In this document: one piece after another, positions 41,499-50,196 of the stretch
Layout: each line of letters starts with the position of its first letter
Numbering within the stretch: the first letter of the stretch is position 1
Assembly: GCF_026420865.1 (NCBI RefSeq)
Contig: NZ_JAPCWC010000001.1
Location: forward strand, 186,001 to 250,000
Direction: 5' to 3'
DNA: 64,000 nt
Origin: Novosphingobium clariflavum
Lineage (GTDB): Bacteria; Pseudomonadota; Alphaproteobacteria; Sphingomonadales; Sphingomonadaceae
Notes under the pieces: generated by a model
What the model was told of the DNA's origin: nothing
The model's input: the letters and a program-made list of their open reading frames with translations, nothing else
Databases searched by the model: none
Position numbers and translations under genes: made by a program

Positions 41499-43667
41499 AT
41501 GCATCGATTTACCGGAAACCGCAGGCGGCTCGCGCGAACCGTGCCTCTTGTCATCGCGCTGGCGCCGTTCGCACCGTTCGATCAGGCCGCCGCCGAGGAG
41601 GCGCAGCGGGACAGTGACGAGCGCAGCGAAGCGATCACCGTCACCGGCGTGCGCCAGGCCTATCGCGGCAATTTCGCGGTTTCGGAGATTCCCCAGTCAA
41701 TTGGAGAGATCTCGGCCGAGACCCTTCAGCGCAGCGGAATCCAGCGCCTGACCGACGCGCTCGACCTCAATGCCTCGGTCGTGCGGCAGAACACGCTGGG
41801 CGGGCTGTGGGACTCGTTCGCGATCCGTGGCTTCACCGGCGACGAGAACCTGCCGAGCGGCTATCTGGTGAACGGCTTCAATGGCGGGCGCGGCTTTGGC
41901 GGGCAGCGCGATACCGCCGGGATCGAGCGGGTCGAAGTGCTCAAGGGGCCGGCGGCGGCGCTGATCGGGCGTGGCGAGCCGGGCGGCACCGTCAATCTCG
42001 TGACCAAGCAGGCCGAGCTCGGCCGCAGTTTCGGCAGCGCTTCGGTGCAATACGGGAGCTGGGGGCGCCTGCGCGGCGACGCGGACGTCAATGTCGCGCT
42101 GACCGCAGGCCTCACCGCGCGCCTGATCGGTTATGGCGAGCAGGGCGGCACCTTCCGCGACCATGTCCATCAGTCGCGCTGGGGGTTCCTGCCCTCGCTC
42201 GGCCTCGCGCTTGGCCCCGATACGCGGCTTACCTATGATTTCGAGAAGACCCGCGTGGACGTGCCGTTCGATCGCGGCATCGTGGTGCTTGACGGAAATT
42301 TCCGCACGGTGCCGCGTTCGCGCTTCCTGGGCGAGCCGGGGGACGGCGATACCACCGCCCGCGCCAGTGGACACCAGTTGCGCCTCCAGCACGAGTTCAG
42401 CGATCGCTGGAGCCTGCTGCTGGGCGGGAGCCTTCGCGACACCTTGCTCACCGGTTCCTCGTCCGATGCCGAAACGGTTCCCTCGCGCCAGGCGCTCTAC
42501 GGCGATGGCCGCTCGCTTTCGCGCCAGCGCCGGTCGCGCTATTACGACGCGAGCCACAAGGTGGTCCGCGCCGAGCTTGCCGGGGAGTTCGAGACGGCGT
42601 CGCTGCGGCATCGCGTGCTGATCGGTGCGGATCATGACGCGTTCACCTACGATCAGGTGTTCCGCCGCTTTCGGCCGCCCAGCCTGGCCTCGGACCCGAG
42701 CGACGAGCAGGGCTACGTGATCGACATCCTCGATCCGGTCTACGGCCGCTTCGCGCTGCCGCAGACCAGTGTCATCACCGACCGCGTCGACCGGCAGCGC
42801 GCGACCGGCGCCTATTTCCAGGACCAGATCACGATCGACGCGCGTCTCCAGGTTCGCATCGGCGGCCGCTACGACCGCCTGACGCTGGAGACCGACAACC
42901 GCCTGAGCGGCGTCGACAGTCGCCGCCGGCGCAGCCGGTTCAGTCCGCAGGCCGGTCTCGTCTACCGGCTGAGCACGCCGCTGACGGCCTATGCCGCCTA
43001 TGGACAGGGCTTCCGCGCCAATGTCGGCACCGATGCGGCGGGAGCGATCTTCGATCCGGAAACCAGCGAATCCATCGAGGCGGGACTGAAGTTCACCGTG
43101 CTGGGCGGGGCGCTGAGCGGGACACTCGCGGCGTTCCAGCTGACCAAGGCCAACGTGCTTGCCACCGATCCCAATGCTCCGGCCTATTCGCTGGCGATCG
43201 GCAAGGCGCGCAGCCGGGGCGTGGAATTCGATCTTGGCGGACATCTGCCAGGCGGTATCGAGGTGCTGGTGAGCTATGCCTACCTCGATGCCGAGGCGCG
43301 CTCACGCATGCAGGATCCCAATTTCCAGTTCCAGATCAACCCCGGCGATCCGCTGGTCAACATCCCCCGCCACAACCTTGCCATGCAACTTGCCAAGGCC
43401 TTGACCATCGGGAACCGTCAGGCGCAGATCGGCGCCGGCATGCAGCACCTGGGCAAGCGCCTCGGCGAGACCGGCAGCGACTTCATGCTTCCCGCGCATA
43501 CCCTGTTCCGGGTGTTCGGCAGCGTGGAGGTGATGGACCGGTTCGAACTGTTCGGCTCGGTTGCCAACCTGTTCGATGCGCATTGGTATGCCAACAGCTA
43601 TTCGCCGCTATGGGTGCAGCCCGGCGCGCCGCGTACCGGCACCCTGGGCCTGCGCGCGCGGTTCTGA
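41499..43667 (+). CDS. TonB-dependent siderophore receptor
   Basis: A 722-residue receptor starting MHRFTGNRRRLARTV with a signal peptide to about residue 33. The plug has ITVTGVRQAYRGNFAVSEIP, FAIRGFTGDENLPSGYLVNG and ERVEVLKGPAAALIGRGEPG. The barrel ends GLRARF. The motifs match catecholate/hydroxamate siderophore receptors. It is divergent from the receptor at 38894-41092 and convergent with the Dabb gene. The ATG at 41499 follows a G-rich ribosome site. Siderophore identity unknown. Confidence 0.9.
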   Translation: MHRFTGNRRRLARTVPLVIALAPFAPFDQAAAEEAQRDSDERSEAITVTGVRQAYRGNFAVSEIPQSIGEISAETLQRSGIQRLTDALDLNASVVRQNTLGGLWDSFAIRGFTGDENLPSGYLVNGFNGGRGFGGQRDTAGIERVEVLKGPAAALIGRGEPGGTVNLVTKQAELGRSFGSASVQYGSWGRLRGDADVNVALTAGLTARLIGYGEQGGTFRDHVHQSRWGFLPSLGLALGPDTRLTYDFEKTRVDVPFDRGIVVLDGNFRTVPRSRFLGEPGDGDTTARASGHQLRLQHEFSDRWSLLLGGSLRDTLLTGSSSDAETVPSRQALYGDGRSLSRQRRSRYYDASHKVVRAELAGEFETASLRHRVLIGADHDAFTYDQVFRRFRPPSLASDPSDEQGYVIDILDPVYGRFALPQTSVITDRVDRQRATGAYFQDQITIDARLQVRIGGRYDRLTLETDNRLSGVDSRRRRSRFSPQAGLVYRLSTPLTAYAAYGQGFRANVGTDAAGAIFDPETSESIEAGLKFTVLGGALSGTLAAFQLTKANVLATDPNAPAYSLAIGKARSRGVEFDLGGHLPGGIEVLVSYAYLDAEARSRMQDPNFQFQINPGDPLVNIPRHNLAMQLAKALTIGNRQAQIGAGMQHLGKRLGETGSDFMLPAHTLFRVFGSVEVMDRFELFGSVANLFDAHWYANSYSPLWVQPGAPRTGTLGLRARF

Positions 43668-43689
43668 CCGCGCGCGCTCCCGGGCCATC

Positions 43690-44100
43690 TCAGGGTGATG
43701 TCAGGGCCATGTCGTAGACAACCACCCTTGCCCACAGATGGCTGCAAGCCTTGACGAAGGCCTGATGGACCGGGTGGTCCTGGTAGACCTTCTGGTCTTC
43801 GACGCTATCGAAGAACATCAGTTCGGAGACGTCGTAGCTGCCGTCGACGACGTCGCGCGCCTCGGTGTCAGCGGGAACGCCGATCTGCAGGTTCCGGATC
43901 ACGGGAATGGCCGACAAGGTGCGCAGGCCCGCCATCAACTGGTCGCGGTCCTCCTGCGATCCGGGGCGCTTGAGCCAGAAGAACACATGATGGACCAGTC
44001 CGGGCCGGGTGGGCGCGGCTTCGGCCGGGGCCGCCGAGAGCGCCATGGCGCTGCCGCCCAGCGCGATCATGGCCGCGACTTCGCGTCTGCTTGCATCCAT
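43690..44100 (-). CDS. Secreted Dabb (stress-responsive alpha/beta-barrel) protein
   Basis: A 136-residue protein with an Arg-containing leader ([20 protein letters not shown]) that could be a Tat or Sec signal. A ferredoxin-like Dabb domain follows ([40 protein letters not shown]). It is 40 bases after the LacI gene and may be the last gene of the oxidative glycoside operon. Dabb proteins are dimeric barrels, some with lyase or cyclase activity; its activity here is not predictable from sequence. Confidence 0.8.
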   Translation of the reverse strand: MDASRREVAAMIALGGSAMALSAAPAEAAPTRPGLVHHVFFWLKRPGSQEDRDQLMAGLRTLSAIPVIRNLQIGVPADTEARDVVDGSYDVSELMFFDSVEDQKVYQDHPVHQAFVKACSHLWARVVVYDMALTSP

Positions 44101-44140
44101 GGTCTTGTCGTCCTTGTTCCGAGGTTGGCGGCGTGGGAGG

Positions 44141-45214
44141 TCATGACAAAGCCTCCGAAGCGCTGTGCGCGGCGATCGAGGCCCGTGTCACGATCGTATG
44201 GTCGAAGACCTCGTCGCTGACTTCGCTTCCGGTCTTGCCCCCGGTTTTGCTCCCGGTCTTGCCGAGCGCGGCGATCAGGCACTGGGCGGCGCGGTAGGCC
44301 ATGTCCTCGACCGGCTGGCGCACGACGGTCAGCGGCGGCCAGAGCCGGGAGGCGAGGATGGTGTCGTCGAACCCGGTGACGGAGAGCCGGGCGGGCAATT
44401 GCAGGCCCTGCCGGTTGGCTTCGGCGACAACCCCGGCGGCGAGGTCGTCGCTGCTGCAGATGATGGCGCTCGGCGGGGAGGGCAGGGCGAGGAGGTGGCG
44501 TGCCGCCGTCTCGCCCGCGGCATAGTCGAACGCGCCGTGCCGCACGATGAGATCGGGTTCCTCCGCCAGTCCGGCCGCGCGCAGGGCTGCGAGAAAGCCT
44601 TCGAGGCGGGCGCCGACAACGCTGTAATGGTCCGGCCCGGCGACATAGGCGATGCGGCGATGGCCGGCGGCGATGACGTCGCGGGTGAGCGCCTCCATGG
44701 CGCCGCGGTTGTCGATCCGCACGGTGGTGACATCGGCCAGCGCCGTCCCCGTGGCGATGGCGGCGAGGGGGACGCCGAGCTCTTCCAGAACCGCCGATCC
44801 GCTGAGCTGTTCGGCAAAGGGCGGGATCAGCAGCAGGGCATCGGCGCCCGAGCGCACGAGGTCCTGCGCCATGGCTTCGGCCTCGGCGCGGCTGCTGCCT
44901 TCGCCGTCGCGCAGCAGCAGTTGCAGGCCCTGGGCGTTGGTAGCGCGCAGGGCGCCCACCAGCACGGCATCCAGAAACGGCGTGCGCCGGTCGCTGTAGA
45001 GCAGGCCGACGGTGGTCGCGCGCGACTTGGCGAGCCGCCGCGCCGCCAGATTGGGGACATAGCCCAGTTCGGCGATCGCCGCGCGGACCGTCTCCACCGT
45101 GGCGGCGCTGGCCCTGCCGGCGCCGTTGAGGACGTTGGACACGGTCATCGCGGATACGCCCGCCCGCTGTGCCACGGCGCGGATCGTCACGCCGTTTTCG
45201 TTACGCCTCGCCAT
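44141..45214 (-). CDS. LacI-family transcriptional regulator
   Basis: A 357-residue repressor. The N-terminal helix-turn-helix is [20 protein letters not shown], then the hinge helix ([20 protein letters not shown]) and a periplasmic-binding-protein-like sugar domain ([60 protein letters not shown]). A short KTGS/KTGG repeat lies in the C-terminal tail, from tandem 15-base DNA copies. It follows the GMC gene by 68 bases. It probably represses this operon through the palindrome at 53054-53065, with a sugar or keto-sugar as effector. That link is inferred. Confidence 0.9.
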   Translation of the reverse strand: MARRNENGVTIRAVAQRAGVSAMTVSNVLNGAGRASAATVETVRAAIAELGYVPNLAARRLAKSRATTVGLLYSDRRTPFLDAVLVGALRATNAQGLQLLLRDGEGSSRAEAEAMAQDLVRSGADALLLIPPFAEQLSGSAVLEELGVPLAAIATGTALADVTTVRIDNRGAMEALTRDVIAAGHRRIAYVAGPDHYSVVGARLEGFLAALRAAGLAEEPDLIVRHGAFDYAAGETAARHLLALPSPPSAIICSSDDLAAGVVAEANRQGLQLPARLSVTGFDDTILASRLWPPLTVVRQPVEDMAYRAAQCLIAALGKTGSKTGGKTGSEVSDEVFDHTIVTRASIAAHSASEALS

Positions 45215-45282
45215 CAGGTTCTTGTCTCCATGGCCTCTGATAGCGTGTTTCCGGCGGCTGCGCAGCGCCGGAAACATAGGCG

Positions 45283-46965
45283 TCAGATCGTTCCGGCCTT
45301 CATCGCGGCGACAGCGTGATCCACCGCCCGCGCGGTCAGCGCCATGAAGGTCAGCGAGGGATTGACGCAGGAGACCGAGGCCATCTGCGCGCCGTCGGTG
45401 ACGAACAGGTTGGCCGCATCATGCGCCTGGTTCCACTTGTTGAGCACGGCGCTGTGGGGATCGTCGCCCATGCGCGCGCCGCCCATCTCGTGAATGGCAT
45501 CGCCGGGCACATGCTCCCTCACCTTGCTCACCACGTTGGTCAGCCCGGCGGCGCGCAGCATCTTCTCGCCCTGCTCGCGCGCATCGGCCATCATCTTCAG
45601 TTCGTTGTCGCGGAAGGTGACGTTGAACTGCATCAGCGGCACCCCGAAACGGTCCACCTTGCTCGCGCTCAGGGCGACGTGGTTGTCTTCGTAGGGCAGG
45701 CATTCACCAAAGGCGCCCATCTGGAACTTCCAGCCGCTGTAGCGGCGCATGCCTTCCTTCATCGCGGCGCCGAAGCCGACCGGCCGCGACGGTTCGCGGT
45801 AGGCCGCCCCCTGGTAGCCGTAGCCGCGGTGGAAGCCGAGGCCCTCGTCCCGCCCGTTGTTGCGAAAACGGGGGACATAGATGGCGCCGGGGCGGCGGCC
45901 ATATTCGATGAACTCCTCCATGCCCGGAATGTCGCCCTGCACGCCGACGCGGAAGATATGGTCCATCACGTAGCGGCCCAGCGTGCCGCTGCTGTTGAAG
46001 TGGCTTTTGCCGGTGCCCTCGGCACGCGAGTTCATCAGGACCTGCAGCGAGCCCATCGTCGAGGCATTGAGGAAGACGACCCTTGCCCGCACCACTTCCG
46101 CCTGCCCGGTCTTGGCATCGATGAAGCGCACGCCGGTGACCTTGCGGCTGGCGGGATCGTATTCGAGGTTGGTGACCACCGCGTCGGAGCGCAGCGTCAG
46201 CCGTCCGGTCGCCCGGGCGGCGGGCAGGGTGACGGCCTGGGTCGAGAAATAGGCGCCGAACGAGCAGCCGTTGCTGCACTGGTTGCGCAGCTGGCAGCGG
46301 GTGCGGTTCTGCTCGGGCTTGTCCTCGGTCATGTTGGACAGGCGGGCATTGATCAACTTGCGGCCCGGGAAGGCGGTTTCCAGCCGCTGCTTCATCCACT
46401 TCTCGGCGATGTTCATCGGCATCGGCGGCTGGAACTCGCTGTCGGGCAGGTAATCGAGATTTTCCCGCGATCCCGAGACGCCGATGTATTTCTCGACGTA
46501 GCTGTACCAGGGCAGGAGGTCGTCATAACCGATCGGCCAGTTTCCGCCGATGCCCTCGCGCTTGTTGGCCTCGAAATCGGCGGCGCTCCAGCGAAAGCTC
46601 CAGCGCCCCCAGATCAGCGACTTGCCGCCCACCGCACCGGGGCGGATCCAGTAGAACTTGCTGCCCTGGGCAAAATCGTAGGGATTCAGCCGGTCGTTGT
46701 TGTAGAAGGCCCGGTTGCTGGGAGCGACGTAGCCGTGCTGGGCGATGAAGTAGTCGCTCTCGCGCAGGCCCTCGGGCATGACGTTGCGCGCCGGGACTTC
46801 GTAGGCGGGCTTGCCGTCGTAGGTGTAGTCCTCGCCGTGCTCGACCATGTGGCCGCGGTCGAGCATCAGCACGCGCAGGCCCTTTTCGGTCAGTTCCTTT
46901 GCCGCCCAGCCGCCGCTGATGCCGGAGCCGATGACGATCGCATCGAACCTGTCGGTTGCCGCCAT
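45283..46965 (-). CDS. GMC-family FAD oxidoreductase, probable glycoside 3-dehydrogenase
   Basis: A 560-residue flavoenzyme. The FAD dinucleotide-binding motif is GSGISGG at residues 13-19. The C-terminal catalytic pair is His492 (IHEMGGARMG) and Asn535 (CVNPSLTFMALTARA). A cysteine-containing segment (CQLRNQCSNGCSFGAYFST) sits mid-protein. There is no signal peptide, yet a Tat-bearing subunit-3 partner is two genes upstream, as in FAD-glucose and gluconate dehydrogenases where the small subunit carries the large one across the membrane. Related enzymes oxidise sugars at C2 or C3. With DUF1080 and TIM-barrel partners, C3 oxidation of glycosides is the likely job. Electrons would pass to the cytochrome c. 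Confidence 0.85.
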   Translation of the reverse strand: MAATDRFDAIVIGSGISGGWAAKELTEKGLRVLMLDRGHMVEHGEDYTYDGKPAYEVPARNVMPEGLRESDYFIAQHGYVAPSNRAFYNNDRLNPYDFAQGSKFYWIRPGAVGGKSLIWGRWSFRWSAADFEANKREGIGGNWPIGYDDLLPWYSYVEKYIGVSGSRENLDYLPDSEFQPPMPMNIAEKWMKQRLETAFPGRKLINARLSNMTEDKPEQNRTRCQLRNQCSNGCSFGAYFSTQAVTLPAARATGRLTLRSDAVVTNLEYDPASRKVTGVRFIDAKTGQAEVVRARVVFLNASTMGSLQVLMNSRAEGTGKSHFNSSGTLGRYVMDHIFRVGVQGDIPGMEEFIEYGRRPGAIYVPRFRNNGRDEGLGFHRGYGYQGAAYREPSRPVGFGAAMKEGMRRYSGWKFQMGAFGECLPYEDNHVALSASKVDRFGVPLMQFNVTFRDNELKMMADAREQGEKMLRAAGLTNVVSKVREHVPGDAIHEMGGARMGDDPHSAVLNKWNQAHDAANLFVTDGAQMASVSCVNPSLTFMALTARAVDHAVAAMKAGTI

Positions 46966-46989
46966 GATGTTCTTCTCCCGGATCGAAGG

Positions 46990-47835
46990 TCAGAAGCGCA
47001 GGGCGCTGAGGGTCTGGAAGCTCTTGGTGATGTCGGGCAGGAACGGCGCGGGCGCTTGGTCGTTCTCGACATAGAAGTGCCGCGCGCCGGCAAGGCCGTT
47101 GAGCTTGAAGATCCCGGCAAAGTCGATCGTTCCCGCGCCCACTGCGGTCATGCTGCGGTCCGCCCGCATGTCCTTGACGTGATAGGCGTAGATACGCCCA
47201 GCGAGACGGCGGATCAGTGCCAGCGGGTCTTCCCCGGCGTGGACGGCCCAGTAGATGTCCAGCTCGAAGCGGACGAAGGCGGGATTGCACGCCTTTAGCA
47301 TCCGCTCGTAGAGGCTGACGCCGTCCGGCTTCACGGTGAATTCGAAGTCGTGGTTGTGGTAGGCGAAGCCGAGACCGGCGGCCTTCAGCTTCTCGCCGAA
47401 GCGGTTGATGTTGACCAGCGCCGCTTCCCAGGCCTCGGCGTTGCGGTACTTGTCGACCATGTAGGGCAGGACGATGGTGTCCGCGCCCAGCGTGCGCGCC
47501 ATCGCCACGCTCTCATCGAAGGTGTTGAGCAGCGCATCGTAGCCGACGTGGATGGAGGGGCTGGTGAGGCCGAGCCGGTCCATGGTCTTGCGCAGCAGGG
47601 TGTGGTCCATGGCATCGTAGCCGCCGCCGCCATACTCGACCTCGCGGTAGCCGATGCGCGCCACGCTCTCGAGCGTGGCGACCGGATCGGCGGCAAACAG
47701 CTCGCGCACGGTGTAGAGCTGCAGGCCGACCTTTTTGATCTGCGCGGCGCTGGCAAGGCTGGAAAGCAGGGGCTGGCTGGCAAGCGCGGCAAGGCCGCCG
47801 GCGCCCAGCATGAGGGAACGACGATTCATGATCAT
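46990..47835 (-). CDS. Tat-exported xylose-isomerase-like TIM barrel
   Basis: A 281-residue periplasmic protein. The leader MNRRSLMLGAGGLAALAS is a Tat-type signal. The barrel has likely metal ligands Glu165 (NHDFEF), Asp193 (ELDIYW), His219 (YHVKDM) and Glu257 (YVENDQ). Proteins of this kind near GMC and DUF1080 genes act as epimerases, hydratases or lyases on 3-keto sugars. The start at 47835 overlaps the preceding stop as ATGA; MNRR at 47829 is an alternative. It is 24 bases before the GMC gene. Confidence 0.82.
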   Translation of the reverse strand: MIMNRRSLMLGAGGLAALASQPLLSSLASAAQIKKVGLQLYTVRELFAADPVATLESVARIGYREVEYGGGGYDAMDHTLLRKTMDRLGLTSPSIHVGYDALLNTFDESVAMARTLGADTIVLPYMVDKYRNAEAWEAALVNINRFGEKLKAAGLGFAYHNHDFEFTVKPDGVSLYERMLKACNPAFVRFELDIYWAVHAGEDPLALIRRLAGRIYAYHVKDMRADRSMTAVGAGTIDFAGIFKLNGLAGARHFYVENDQAPAPFLPDITKSFQTLSALRF

Positions 47836-48416
47836 GCGGAATAGACCTTGTTGACCTGAGAATAGGGGAAGGCGCCGTTGTATTCGCCGGGGACGGGCAG
47901 GTATTCGCGTTCCTGGGTGATGCCGATCTCGGAGGTGTAGTAGCCGACGACCACCATCTGCCGGAACGCCTTGAAGAACTCCTCGCCATCGGGAACGGCG
48001 TTGTTCATCGCCAGGGTCAGCAGCGCGTCCTGCTGCTCGGGGCTGGCCTGGGCGGCGGAGACCTTGTAGTCCTGCCGGCTGCGCGCGTCGATTTCGGCAA
48101 GGCCGGAGAGGATCGGCAACCGGTCCTCCGGAAGCGCCCAATCCGCCAGCAGCTTCTCGACATAGGCGGGAACCCCTGCAGCAATCGCGCCGGGGGTGTC
48201 GGTGGTGGGCACGATGCGTTCGCACAGCGCGGTCATCAGCGCGCGCTGTTCCGGCGTGAACACCTGGATGCCGGGCGCGCCCTCGTCGATGACCGGGACC
48301 GGCGCCCCGACAGCGGCCCCGGCGACCTCGGCGACCCCGGCGGCGCGGGCGAGCGGGGCGAAGAGCTGGGCCCCGAACATGGCGACCATGCCTGCAAGCG
48401 CGTTTCTGCGATCCAT
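47832..48416 (-). CDS. Gluconate 2-dehydrogenase subunit 3 family protein (Tat-exported)
   Basis: A 194-residue small subunit. Leader MDRRNALAGMVAMFGAQLFA is a twin-arginine-type signal. The body contains FTPEQRALMTALCERIVPTT, the family signature, and YLPVPGEYNGAFPYSQVNKV at the end. Known relatives bind a GMC large subunit and provide its export signal. Its start codon overlaps the DUF1080 stop (TAATG) and its stop overlaps the next start (ATGA). Partner is inferred to be the GMC protein at 45283-46965. Confidence 0.85.
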   Translation of the reverse strand: MDRRNALAGMVAMFGAQLFAPLARAAGVAEVAGAAVGAPVPVIDEGAPGIQVFTPEQRALMTALCERIVPTTDTPGAIAAGVPAYVEKLLADWALPEDRLPILSGLAEIDARSRQDYKVSAAQASPEQQDALLTLAMNNAVPDGEEFFKAFRQMVVVGYYTSEIGITQEREYLPVPGEYNGAFPYSQVNKVYSA

Positions 48417-49255
48417 TATCGTGCTGCCCCCTTGAGGTCCTGGTGGAGATCCTGCGCGATGGCCGCTTCCGGCAGCGGGCGGACCCAGATGTTGCGGAAG
48501 GACACCGGCGAATTGTGATCCTGCAACTGGATCGGCGCCTTGTCGGCATGGGCCTGATACTGCGCGACCTTGCGCCAGACGGTGGTGCCCAGCATCGCCT
48601 GGTGGTTCTGCACCAGCACGCCGTTCAGCAGCACCGTGACATAGGCCGGGCGCAGCAGCGCGCCCCCGGCGTCGAAGCGCGGGCGTTCGAACACGATGTC
48701 GTAGCTCTGCCATTCGCCGGGCGGGCGCGAGGGGTTCACCAGCGGCGGTTTCCAGGCATAGACCGCACCTACGGTGCCGTCGGCATAAGTCGGGTTGCGA
48801 TAGCCGTCGAGGATCTGCACTTCGTAGCGCTGCATGAACCAGATGCCGCTGTTGCCCCGGTCCTGCGAGCTGTTCTCGGGCGGATTGGGCGAGCGGAATT
48901 CCAGGTGCAGCTGGACGTCGCCGAATTCCTGGTTCGAGACGAGGTTGTTCTCGCCGCCGCTCGTGGCCCGCGAGGGGATCGTCATGACGCCGTTTTCCAG
49001 CGTCCACGGGGCGCGCTCTCCGTGCCAGGCATCGAGCGAGGTGCCCGAGAACAGCACGATGGCATCGGAGGGCGGACCGCCGGGGGCGGCGGCGGGCGTG
49101 ACTTCTGCAGGGGCGGGCCGGTCGGGATCGTGGACGTGCCATTGGCCGCCGGGCAGCATCGGCGTATCCCTGAACCCCGGCTTGTCCTGCGCCTCCACGC
49201 AAGTGGCCGTCAGGATGGAGCCTGCCACCAGCAGGCCGAACGGGAGATGTCGCAT
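48416..49255 (-). CDS. DUF1080 protein, probable 3-keto-glycoside hydrolase
   Basis: A 279-residue exported jelly-roll protein. Signal region MRHLPFGLLVAGSILTATCV ends in a cysteine, but the lipobox is not canonical. Family motifs are clear: LFSGTSLDAWHGE (69-81), FGDVQLHLEFRSP (111-123), GNSGIWFMQRYEVQILDGY (134-152) and QDHNSPVSFRNIWVRPL (245-261). DUF1080 proteins include 3-keto-disaccharide hydrolases that cleave glycosidic bonds after C3 oxidation. ATG at 49255 has AAGGGG upstream; an ATG at 49273 coupled by ATGA to the preceding gene is also possible. Confidence 0.88.
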   Translation of the reverse strand: MRHLPFGLLVAGSILTATCVEAQDKPGFRDTPMLPGGQWHVHDPDRPAPAEVTPAAAPGGPPSDAIVLFSGTSLDAWHGERAPWTLENGVMTIPSRATSGGENNLVSNQEFGDVQLHLEFRSPNPPENSSQDRGNSGIWFMQRYEVQILDGYRNPTYADGTVGAVYAWKPPLVNPSRPPGEWQSYDIVFERPRFDAGGALLRPAYVTVLLNGVLVQNHQAMLGTTVWRKVAQYQAHADKAPIQLQDHNSPVSFRNIWVRPLPEAAIAQDLHQDLKGAAR

Positions 49256-49269
49256 CCTGTCGTTCCCCT

Positions 49270-50196
49270 TCATGTCTTGTCGATGGCGCGGTAGGCGGCG
49301 ATCAGGCGCTCCTCGCCCTCGCGGCCGGGGACGGAGTTGCCGTGCTCCATGCCGATCACGCCGCCATACCCTCGGGCGCGCAGCCACCGGGTGATGGTGG
49401 CGTAGTTGATCTCGCCGGTTCCCGGTTCCTTGCGCCCGGGATTGTCGCCGAACTGGATATAGCCGATCTCGGCCCAGCAGGCCTCGAGCGTCGGGATCAG
49501 GTTCCCGGACTGGATCTGCTCGTGGTAGAGATCCGCCAGGATCTTGACGCCCGGCCCGTTGGCGCCGCGCGCGACGGCATAGCCCTGCGCGATCGACTGC
49601 ATGAACACGCCGGGATGGTTGGTGCGGGTGTTGAGCGGTTCCATCACCAGCGTCAGCCCGTGCGGCGCGACGATGTCGCCGGCGCGGCGCATGCAGTCGA
49701 TGATGCGGCCGGTCTGGATCGCTTCGGGCACCTTGCGGTCCATGAAGCCGGTGACGACCGTCATGTGCCGCGCGCCGAGGCGTTTGGCGACCGCGATCGA
49801 GGCGCGGATGTCGGCCAGGAAGGCCTCCCGGTCGCCATCGTCGTTGCTGCCCAGGAGCGGGCGGAAGTCGGCCCACTTCGGCATGCTGGCGACGAACACG
49901 CCCATCGTCATGCCGCGCTGCGCGAGGGCGCGGGCCATGGCTTCCTGCTGTTCGACGGGCCGTTTGGCGGCCTCGTTGTCCTCCCAGGCGCGAAAGCCCT
50001 GGTCGGCGGCAAAGGCGATCTGCTCCAGCAGTCCGCCGCGGCTGGCAAAGCTGCCCTCGTGCGGGGCATAGCCGAGCGAGAAATGCGCCGCGTTCGAGCC
50101 TTCGCCCGCAGCGGCACCGGTCCTTGCTGCCGAAAGCGCGGGGGCGGCGGCAGCGGCCAGTCCGGTGGCGATCACGGTGCGCCGGGTCAGGCTCAT
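49270..50196 (-). CDS. Tat-exported TIM barrel, hydroxypyruvate-isomerase-like
   Basis: A 308-residue protein with a twin-arginine-type leader (MSLTRRTVIATGLAAAAAPA). The barrel has metal-site candidates Glu186 (LVMEPLNT), Asp222 and His225 (ADLYHEQIQSGNL), Gln248 (YIQFGD) and Glu284 (GMEHGN), the pattern of hydroxypyruvate isomerase relatives. It overlaps the MFS stop by ATGA and precedes DUF1080. Periplasmic keto-sugar isomerisation or hydration is the probable role. It is not closely similar to the other two TIM barrels of the operon. Confidence 0.82.
   Translation of the reverse strand: MSLTRRTVIATGLAAAAAPALSAARTGAAAGEGSNAAHFSLGYAPHEGSFASRGGLLEQIAFAADQGFRAWEDNEAAKRPVEQQEAMARALAQRGMTMGVFVASMPKWADFRPLLGSNDDGDREAFLADIRASIAVAKRLGARHMTVVTGFMDRKVPEAIQTGRIIDCMRRAGDIVAPHGLTLVMEPLNTRTNHPGVFMQSIAQGYAVARGANGPGVKILADLYHEQIQSGNLIPTLEACWAEIGYIQFGDNPGRKEPGTGEINYATITRWLRARGYGGVIGMEHGNSVPGREGEERLIAAYRAIDKT

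Noticed and set aside
44210..44265. Possible frameshift or linker oddity from the KTGS/KTGG repeat in the LacI gene
   Set aside because: The frame is intact through the repeat and continues to a normal C-terminus; it is a simple 15-base tandem copy.
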